NCBI GenBank assembly: GCA_964604465.1 | Contig: CAZRYZ010000040.1 | Coordinates: 1 to 12,449, forward strand | Direction: 5' to 3' | Source: Fluviibacter sp964604465 | GTDB lineage: Bacteria; Pseudomonadota; Gammaproteobacteria; Burkholderiales; Rhodocyclaceae | DNA: 12,449 nt | Part shown: positions 7,201 to 12,449 of the stretch, piece after piece | Numbering within the stretch: position 1 is the stretch's first letter | How the letters are laid out: each line of letters begins with the position of its first letter | Position numbers and translations under genes: made by a program | Notes under the pieces: generated by a model | Databases searched by the model: none | Seen by the model: only the letters and a program-made list of their open reading frames with translations | What the model was told of the DNA's origin: nothing

Positions 7201-9357
7201 TTATTGATGAGTGAAGGTTTGGATGCCGGTGGCCATGATTTCACGGGGGATATCCATGGCAACACCGACGCCGATGGCAGCAAGCACGCCTTCCAGAGCA
7301 TCACTGCGTAACTGGAGCAGTGGAACGGTATTGATCATCATGAGCGGTTTGATCTCGTCACCCTGTGCCAGCACGATCTGGCCGTCACGACTGAACACGG
7401 CACGACCGCCCTTGGCCAGGTGTTCCTTGACCGGCTCGCTGGTACCAAAGCGACTGAAGAAGATCACATCGCCCTGGCAAAGGCGTGCCATATCGGCAAC
7501 TTCGGCATCATCGCCATTCAGAACAGCGGTGCCGGTCGGCAGGACAACGTCAACCTGGGTGCGCATCACCTTCCAGATGGCCACCTCGTCTTCAATAGCG
7601 CACTCGGGCAGCGTGTCGGTCGGATCCAGATTGGTCACCACGCCCACGGTGCAGCAGCGGTAGGGAAGACCATCGTTCAGGATGACGCGGTTGTCGTTCT
7701 CGATGATGGCTAACTCGACCTGCCGGTTGAGCATAAGCCGGTGGCCGCTTTCGTAATTGGCGCAGTCACGCGCATCGATCTGGCGCTGATTGAAATACAT
7801 GCCCTTGCTACAGGCAAGGCCCACGCCTGTGTGGGTCAGGTGCAGAATGCTGGCGACCATTTCCGCCACGATGGATTTGCCACGTGAACCGGCAATGCCG
7901 ATGATGGGCAGATTGAAATCTTCACCCGGAGGGAAGAGATAATCAACAATCGCCTTGCCTACCGGACGTGGCGTACCAGCCGAGGGACGCAGGTGCATGA
8001 GCAGTCCGGGCCCGGCGTTGACTTCGACAATGGCCCCCCGTTGTGCGGCCAGAGGTCGGGTGATGTCTTCACAGACCAGATCGATACCGGCAACGTCCAG
8101 ACCCACGACCCGTGCCGCCAGAGCCACGGTCTCAGCCACATCGGGATGGACGTCATCGGTAATGTCGATCGAGACGTTTCCGTTGCGCTGAATCAGGACA
8201 TCGCGCCCAGCCTCGGGCACTGAGGTGGCGGACAGTCCCTGGCGTTCAAGTTCGAGTTGCACGGCCGAATCGATGCGCACGAAGTTCAGGGTGTTTTCTT
8301 CTGCGGGGCCGCGGCTGGGGCTGCTATTAATCTGGCTTTCGATCAGCTGCTCGATCGTTGACTGGCCATCACCTCGAACAAAGGCAAAGTCTCCGCGGGC
8401 GGCCGCGACCATTTTGCCGCCGACCACCAGTAGGCGGTGTTCGTTACCCGGAATGAAGCGTTCGACGATGACGCTGCTGCCTTCATCATCGGCGACGGCA
8501 AAGGCAGTGCGGACTTCCTGCTCGGTGAGCATATTGGTGAACACCCCCCGGCCATGATTCCCATCCGAGGGTTTAACGACTACCGGCAGGCCGATATCTT
8601 GGGCAGCCTCCCAGGCTTCATCGGCCGTTGCTACGACCATGCCTTCGGGAACAGGCACGCCGCAGGCCTTGAGCAGACTTTTGGTCAGGTCCTTGTCGCG
8701 CGAGATCGTCTCGGCAATGGCGCTGGTCCGGTCGGTTTCTGCGGTCCAGATCCGGCGCTGCTTGCAGCCGTAGCCGAGCTGAACCAGGTTGTTGTCGGCC
8801 AGCCGCATGGTCGGGATCAAGCGCTCCTGGGCGGCCGTGACGATGCTGGTGGTGCTGGGGCCTAGACATCGGTCTTCGGCCAGATCCTTCAGAACTTCGA
8901 TGGTACCAGCCACGTCAAAGGCCCGATCTTCCATGGCAGCCGTAATCAGATCTCGGGCGGCGTACAGCGCCTTGCAGGTCACCTCGTCCTGTAGGTTGTG
9001 CACAATCAACTTATACAGGCTGCGGCGGTTCGCCTCACGCGCACGGCCGAAGCCGCTCGGAATCCCTGCCTGGTTGAGCAGCTCCAGTGTCACGTGTTCC
9101 ATGATGTGCACGGGCCAGGTGCCCTCGTGCAGTCGACGCACAAAGCCACCGTATTCCTCATAACTGCAGCGGTGTTCCATCAGGCCGGGTAGCCACGCGA
9201 CCAGCCGATCCGGAAAACCGGGGATCTTGTCTGAGGGAAAGTCTTCCAGATCACCAATATCGACCCAGGCCTCGATAATCGGTATATAAAAGTCCGTCCA
9301 CATGTTCGGACCGTGTATGTACTTGATATCAATGATTTCTATCGATTTGTGGCTCAT
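7201..9357 (-). CDS. cphA': CphA' - truncated cyanophycin synthetase paralogue
   Basis: The product is 718 residues from the ATG at 9357. The frame stays open upstream to 9498, but the extra 47 residues look non-native (Cys/Pro/Arg rich, no family resemblance), and recognisable family sequence begins right at the chosen Met (MSHKSIEIIDIKYIHGPN). The ATP-grasp domain is intact: VVVKPSDGNHGRGV (259-272), VERFIPGNEHRL (298-309), EVNAGPGLLMH (445-455). The Mur-ligase half is degraded. The P-loop reads GSRGKS (490-495) instead of GTNGKTT, ETARGG has become ENDNRV (553-558), and TNIGEGDHLG has become TNLDPTDTLP (575-584). The protein ends where CphA would continue into its last about 150 residues, including the ADYGHNP segment. 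It therefore probably cannot ligate Arg but could still phosphorylate and extend a backbone. Tandem cphA'/cphA pairs are known in betaproteobacteria such as Ralstonia/Cupriavidus. It is the first gene of the pair. Confidence 0.93.
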   Translation of the reverse strand: MSHKSIEIIDIKYIHGPNMWTDFYIPIIEAWVDIGDLEDFPSDKIPGFPDRLVAWLPGLMEHRCSYEEYGGFVRRLHEGTWPVHIMEHVTLELLNQAGIPSGFGRAREANRRSLYKLIVHNLQDEVTCKALYAARDLITAAMEDRAFDVAGTIEVLKDLAEDRCLGPSTTSIVTAAQERLIPTMRLADNNLVQLGYGCKQRRIWTAETDRTSAIAETISRDKDLTKSLLKACGVPVPEGMVVATADEAWEAAQDIGLPVVVKPSDGNHGRGVFTNMLTEQEVRTAFAVADDEGSSVIVERFIPGNEHRLLVVGGKMVAAARGDFAFVRGDGQSTIEQLIESQINSSPSRGPAEENTLNFVRIDSAVQLELERQGLSATSVPEAGRDVLIQRNGNVSIDITDDVHPDVAETVALAARVVGLDVAGIDLVCEDITRPLAAQRGAIVEVNAGPGLLMHLRPSAGTPRPVGKAIVDYLFPPGEDFNLPIIGIAGSRGKSIVAEMVASILHLTHTGVGLACSKGMYFNQRQIDARDCANYESGHRLMLNRQVELAIIENDNRVILNDGLPYRCCTVGVVTNLDPTDTLPECAIEDEVAIWKVMRTQVDVVLPTGTAVLNGDDAEVADMARLCQGDVIFFSRFGTSEPVKEHLAKGGRAVFSRDGQIVLAQGDEIKPLMMINTVPLLQLRSDALEGVLAAIGVGVAMDIPREIMATGIQTFTHQ

Positions 9358-9455
9358 GGTACGGCAACTGGGTTCAGGTTGCATTCGGCGATGCCGGCAG
9401 CGGGTTGGGCCTGGCGAGGGTGACACAAACGAGGCAAAAACGGGCTTCTCGTGCC

Positions 9456-9484
9456 ATTGTAAACAGAAACTCTGGGGATTTAAC
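9456..9484 (-). promoter_or_regulatory. Candidate sigma-70-type promoter for cphA'-cphA
   Basis: Reading the minus strand, GTTAAA (9484-9479) and TACAAT (9461-9456) are separated by 17 bases. The -10 is a five-of-six match to TATAAT; the -35 is weak. Transcription would begin near 9449, giving a leader of about 90 bases and excluding the upstream in-frame ATG at 9498, which agrees with the chosen cphA' start. Based on pattern only. Confidence 0.3.
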
Positions 9485-9496
9485 GCACCGTTCGTC

Positions 9497-9511
9497 AATC
9501 GGATGACGATT
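9497..9511. repeat. Short palindrome, possible operator
   Basis: AATCG at 9497-9501 and CGATT at 9507-9511 form a perfect inverted repeat with a 5-base centre, a total footprint of 15 bases. It sits just upstream of the candidate cphA' -35 box (9479-9484). The arms are short, so chance occurrence is quite possible. Confidence 0.25.
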
Positions 9512-9545
9512 CAACCGGCTTTAAGCGCAATATTTTCAGGGGGCT

Positions 9546-9590
9546 GGCTGACGGTTTCTGACCGGGTAGATATTCGTTCTCTTGTCAGCC
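9546..9590. repeat. Inverted repeat GGCTGAC/GTCAGCC with an extra CTGAC copy
   Basis: GGCTGAC at 9546-9552 is matched by GTCAGCC at 9584-9590, with 31 bases between. In RNA the stem could extend outward by one G-U and one C-G pair. A further CTGAC at 9558-9562 is a direct repeat exactly 10 bases from the CTGAC inside the left arm. The right arm overlaps TTGTCA (9582-9587), which looks like a -35 box for the ABC gene. Candidate regulator binding site; not proven. Confidence 0.3.
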
Positions 9591-9610
9591 GGAACGGGTC
9601 TGCTGCGTTG

Positions 9611-9616
9611 TAGAAT
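9611..9616 (+). promoter_or_regulatory. Candidate -10 box for the ABC transporter gene
   Basis: TAGAAT matches five of six bases of TATAAT and lies 28 bases before the TTG start. The only good -35 candidate, TTGTCA at 9582-9587, is 23 bases upstream, longer than the usual 16-18, so activation by a bound regulator or another sigma factor would be needed if this is the promoter. Confidence 0.22.
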
Positions 9617-9655
9617 CCACAGAACAATTTAGACGGTTTTTGAATTGAATCCACA
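9613..9655 (+). repeat. 9-base direct repeat GAATCCACA flanking the ABC gene leader
   Basis: GAATCCACA occurs exactly at 9613-9621 and again at 9647-9655, 34 bases apart. The first copy overlaps the candidate -10 box and the second overlaps the proposed TTG start codon of the ABC gene. It may be a protein-binding site or a chance match. Confidence 0.25.
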
Positions 9656-11966
9656 CCCTGTAGCGACCCCAGCAATGCTGCCCAGAAACGCGCCGCTGAC
9701 CCCCGAATTCTGGCAGGCAGCCGTCACGGCACATCTGTCTGCGGGCGAGACTGTGCTCGCCACCCTTGAAACCGATCTCGACGGGCGGCTCAGTTTTGCC
9801 CGTGGGCTCCTGTGCCTGACCGATCGGGCACTCTATGCGCTTTCGCCGACCGGGTCATGGGCGGAATGGCATCTGGAACCGGGACGCTCGCTGCGCCTGA
9901 GCGACCACGCCGGCGTGGGCATGCTCGAGGTACTGTGTCCAACCGGTCGCCTGGCACACTGGTACTTTACGCTCGCGCAGAATCCTGCCGCGTTACGCCT
10001 GGTGCGCCAGTTTGACAGTCTGCGCACCCAGCAGGGTGCCCCCATGGGGGAAACGCTCTCTGCAGGCGTGGCGGGGGACGACCAACCGCTCTGTCCGAAC
10101 TGCTGGATCCCGTTACCACCCGATCAGGAAGAGTGCCCCGCCTGTTACAGCGAGAATCTCAGTTCGCCCTCGACCTGGACCTTGCTGCGCCTGTGGCGTT
10201 TTGCCCGGCCTTACAAGAAAGAGTTACTTATTGGTTTTGTGCTCACCCTGTTGAGCACGGCGGCGACCCTGGTCCCGCCCTACCTGACGATGCCCCTGAT
10301 GGATCGGGTGCTTATCCCATTCCAGAATGGACGAAATATTCCAGTTGGTTTGACCGTGGCATTACTCAGCGGGCTGCTGGTCAGCGCGCTGGTCGCCTGG
10401 GGTCTGGGCTGGGCACGAACCTATATTCTGGCTTTGGTGAGTGAACGGATTGGGGCCGATCTGCGAACCGCCACCTACGACCACCTGCTCAAGCTCTCGC
10501 TCGAATATTTTGGTGGCAAACGCACGGGTGACCTGATGGCACGTATCGGCACCGAGTCGGATCGCATCTGCGTCTTCCTTTCTCTTTATGCCCTGGACTT
10601 TGCCACCGACGTCATCATGATCCTGATGACGGCAGCCATTCTGGTCTCGATTGATCCCTGGCTGGCACTCGTGACCCTGGCGCCGTTGCCCATGATCATG
10701 TGGCTGATCCACCTGGTGCGTGACCGGCTACGCTTCGGTTTTGAAAAAATCGACCGCATGTGGGCCGAGGTGACCAGTGTGCTGGCCGATACGATTCCCG
10801 GTATCCGGGTCGTCAAGGCCTTTGCCCAGGAGCAGCGCGAATCAGCCCGCTTCCGAACCGCCAACGCGCATAACCTGGCCATCAATGATCGCGTTAACAA
10901 GGTCTGGAGCATGTTCACGCCCACCGTGACGCTGCTCACCGAAATCGGCTTGCTCATCCTGTGGGCCTTTGGCATCTGGCAAGTGGCGCAACATCAGATT
11001 ACGGTCGGTGTGCTGACGGCTTTTCTCGCCTATATCGGCCGCTTCTATACCCGTCTGGATTCGATGAGCCGCATTGTCTCGCATACCCAGAAGGCAGCGA
11101 CCGGCGCCAAACGGATCTTCGATATCCTGGATCATGTTTCTAGCGTGCCCGAGGCGATCAACCCCGTGCACCTGGGTGAAGTCAGCGGCCAGATCGACAT
11201 CCAGCGCGTCGGTTTCCGCTACGGCAACCGGGCCGTGCTGCGTGATGTCAGCCTGAACATCAAGCCCGGGGAAATGATCGGTCTGGTCGGCCATAGCGGT
11301 TCGGGCAAAAGTACGCTGGTGAACCTGATCTGCCGCTTCTATGATGCCAGCGAAGGTAGTATCAAGATCGACGGGGTCGATATCCGTTCGATCCCGGTGT
11401 CGGAATACCGCCAGCACATTGGCTTAGTGTTGCAGGAGCCCTTCCTGTTTTTTGGCACTATTGCCGAGAACATTGCCTACGGTAAACCCAATGCCACACG
11501 CGAAGAAATTGTCGCCGCGGCCCGGGCAGCGCATGCACATGATTTCATTCTGCGATTGCCGCATGGTTACGACTCGGTAGTTGGTGAACGGGGTCAGGCG
11601 TTATCGGGCGGTGAGCGCCAGCGTATATCGATTGCCCGGGCGCTACTGATCAACCCGCGAATCCTGATTCTCGACGAGGCCACCTCGTCGGTCGATAGCA
11701 CCACCGAAAAAGAAATCCAGAAAGCCCTGGATAACCTGGTGCAGGGGCGGACGACAATTGCCATTGCCCACCGTCTGTCGACTCTGCGCAAGGCCGACCG
11801 GCTGATCGTGCTGGAACGCGGCCAGATTATCGAAGAAGGATCGCACGACGACCTGATGGTTCTGGATGGTACCTACCGCCGCATGGTGGAAACACAGGCC
11901 CGGCAGGAAGCCGAAGACAAGGCCTCGGCAATGTCTGCACTGGGAGGGCGTCAGCATGAAGAATGA
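9645..11966 (+). CDS. Cyanophycin metabolism-associated ABC exporter with N-terminal PH-like segment and zinc ribbon
   Basis: The 773-residue protein is numbered from the TTG at 9645, the first start after an in-frame TAG at 9630. The ATG at 9675 (Met11) is the alternative, and neither has a clear ribosome-binding site. Residues about 20-125 form a beta-rich segment with an L-T-D-R-A-L-Y-A-L stretch (58-66) reminiscent of bacterial PH-like domains. A C4 zinc ribbon follows (Cys150, Cys153, Cys164, Cys167). Then come a six-helix type I exporter domain (about 190-480) and a complete nucleotide-binding domain: Walker A GHSGSGKST (549-557), Q-loop Gln597, LSGGERQR (653-660), Walker B ILILDEAT (673-680), His709. 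One TMD plus one NBD implies a homodimer in the inner membrane. The family co-occurs with cphA; I know of no demonstrated substrate. Divergent from cphA' and overlapping the DUF1854 gene by 11 bases, it is likely co-expressed with both. Confidence 0.93.
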   Translation: MNPHPVATPAMLPRNAPLTPEFWQAAVTAHLSAGETVLATLETDLDGRLSFARGLLCLTDRALYALSPTGSWAEWHLEPGRSLRLSDHAGVGMLEVLCPTGRLAHWYFTLAQNPAALRLVRQFDSLRTQQGAPMGETLSAGVAGDDQPLCPNCWIPLPPDQEECPACYSENLSSPSTWTLLRLWRFARPYKKELLIGFVLTLLSTAATLVPPYLTMPLMDRVLIPFQNGRNIPVGLTVALLSGLLVSALVAWGLGWARTYILALVSERIGADLRTATYDHLLKLSLEYFGGKRTGDLMARIGTESDRICVFLSLYALDFATDVIMILMTAAILVSIDPWLALVTLAPLPMIMWLIHLVRDRLRFGFEKIDRMWAEVTSVLADTIPGIRVVKAFAQEQRESARFRTANAHNLAINDRVNKVWSMFTPTVTLLTEIGLLILWAFGIWQVAQHQITVGVLTAFLAYIGRFYTRLDSMSRIVSHTQKAATGAKRIFDILDHVSSVPEAINPVHLGEVSGQIDIQRVGFRYGNRAVLRDVSLNIKPGEMIGLVGHSGSGKSTLVNLICRFYDASEGSIKIDGVDIRSIPVSEYRQHIGLVLQEPFLFFGTIAENIAYGKPNATREEIVAAARAAHAHDFILRLPHGYDSVVGERGQALSGGERQRISIARALLINPRILILDEATSSVDSTTEKEIQKALDNLVQGRTTIAIAHRLSTLRKADRLIVLERGQIIEEGSHDDLMVLDGTYRRMVETQARQEAEDKASAMSALGGRQHEE
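11942..11948 (+). promoter_or_regulatory. Ribosome-binding site of the DUF1854 gene
   Basis: GGGAGGG lies 7 bases before the ATG at 11956, inside the end of the ABC gene. It is the strongest Shine-Dalgarno match at any start in this window and fixes the start of the overlapping gene. Confidence 0.75.
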
Positions 11967-12449
11967 TCAGGTTTGTCAGCCACAAGGCTTTAGCCTGCGC
12001 CAGGATGCCTTTGGTCATCTCGAGTTGGTGTGGGCAGACGGCACGGTCGAGGAGCGTGTCACCCCGGTTCGGGCATTTCCCTTCTCGGATCCCGAGCACG
12101 GCTTTTCACTGGTTAATGCCGAGAGCCACGAGGTGCTCTGGCTGGATTCGATCAATGACCTATCCCTAGAGGACCGGGCGCTGGTCGATACTGTACTGGC
12201 CGCGCGCGAATTCATGCCGGTCATCACCCGCATCGACAGCGTTTCGTCCTTCAATACCCCAAGTACCTGGCAGATCGACACGGAGCAAGGCAAGACCGAG
12301 CTCGTACTCAAGGGAGAGGAACATATCCGCCGGATCAATGGGATGGGTGGGCACACCCTGTTGATCTCGGACAGCCACGGCATCCAGTTTCTGGTGCGCG
12401 ACATCAATCAGCTGGATAAGCACAGCCGCCGGTTGTTGGATCGATTCCT
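11956..12449 (+). CDS. Cyanophycin metabolism-associated DUF1854 protein (C-terminal end cut by window edge)
   Basis: An ATG at 11956, 7 bases after a strong GGGAGGG, opens a frame that runs without a stop to the window edge: 164 full codons plus two bases. It overlaps the end of the ABC gene by 11 bases in another frame. The sequence, with a G-H-L-E-L-V-W start region (residues 20-26), a P-V-x-A-F-P-F-S-D-P stretch (37-46) and a late S-R-R-L-L-D-R-F (157-164), is recognisable as DUF1854, a family found beside this ABC transporter in cyanophycin clusters. The last visible residues resemble the usual family ending, so only a few codons are probably missing. It has no signal peptide or membrane span and looks cytoplasmic. 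Residues 57-81 and 140-165 resemble each other, suggesting an internal duplication. Its function is unknown; close coupling implies that it acts with the transporter. Confidence 0.88.
   Translation, partial: MKNDQVCQPQGFSLRQDAFGHLELVWADGTVEERVTPVRAFPFSDPEHGFSLVNAESHEVLWLDSINDLSLEDRALVDTVLAAREFMPVITRIDSVSSFNTPSTWQIDTEQGKTELVLKGEEHIRRINGMGGHTLLISDSHGIQFLVRDINQLDKHSRRLLDRF

Larger units (their letters stand above)
9358..9644. promoter_or_regulatory. Divergent control region between cphA' and the ABC transporter gene
   Basis: This 287-base interval is the longest non-coding stretch in the window and must serve both the cphA'-cphA and ABC-DUF1854 units. The right two-thirds is more AT-rich than its surroundings. 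It holds candidate promoter boxes on each strand, a short palindrome (9497-9511), a set of CTGAC elements including an inverted pair (9546-9590), and a 9-base direct repeat (9613-9621 and 9647-9655). No small gene with a convincing start and ribosome-binding site is visible. A shared regulator acting on both directions is plausible but not shown. Confidence 0.55.

Noticed and set aside
9358..9498. N-terminal extension of cphA' to an upstream in-frame ATG at 9498 (or 9384)
   Set aside because: The added residues have no family character, the conserved start follows the ATG at 9357, and a candidate promoter -10 box (9456-9461) lies inside the extension.
10842..11417. A 191-codon minus-strand frame opposite the ABC exporter
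   Set aside because: It lies entirely across the exporter and nucleotide-binding domains and has no recognisable features of its own.
12015..12423. Minus-strand open frames near the right edge
   Set aside because: They are opposite the DUF1854 frame, which has a strong ribosome-binding site, family resemblance and operon overlap.

Overview
The window is GC-rich, densely packed chromosomal DNA. Every interval is either coding or a short intergenic gap; I see no tRNA, rRNA, CRISPR array or insertion sequence. The gene set (ccmAB for cytochrome c maturation, a Gcr/'SpecificRecomb' membrane protein, and a tandem cphA'/cphA pair with its associated ABC transporter and DUF1854 gene) fits a betaproteobacterium of the Burkholderiales/Neisseriales/Nitrosomonadales type. 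This placement rests on gene content and protein recognition, not on a search.

Layout. (1) Positions 1-2289, minus strand: a tightly overlapped operon read from right to left, ZIP metal transporter -> ccmA -> ccmB -> ccmC (only the first codons of ccmC lie in the window). The ZIP/ccmA junction is a 4-base ATGA overlap and the ccmA/ccmB junction a 1-base TGATG overlap. (2) Positions 2364-4541, plus strand: a 725-residue integral membrane protein of the so-called site-specific recombinase Gcr family, divergent from the ZIP gene across 74 bases. (3) Positions 4594-9357, minus strand: cphA' then cphA, 27 bases apart. cphA encodes a full-length cyanophycin synthetase. cphA' encodes a paralogue that keeps the ATP-grasp domain but has a degraded and truncated Mur-ligase half. 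(4) Positions 9358-9644: a 287-base divergent control region. (5) Positions 9645-12449, plus strand: an ABC exporter with an unusual N-terminal extension (PH-like segment plus zinc ribbon), overlapped by a DUF1854 gene that runs off the right edge.

How it may work together: cphA makes the storage polymer multi-L-arginyl-poly-L-aspartate (cyanophycin) from Asp, Arg and ATP. cphA' may act on the backbone through its ATP-grasp domain, or modify or prime polymer synthesis. The divergent ABC/DUF1854 pair is known to co-occur with cyanophycin genes, but to my knowledge its substrate and mechanism are not established; this is the most interesting part of the window. No degradation gene (cyanophycinase cphB, isoaspartyl dipeptidase) is visible here. 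The left-hand operon belongs to a different process, covalent haem attachment to c-type cytochromes, with an unexpected metal transporter as its first visible gene.
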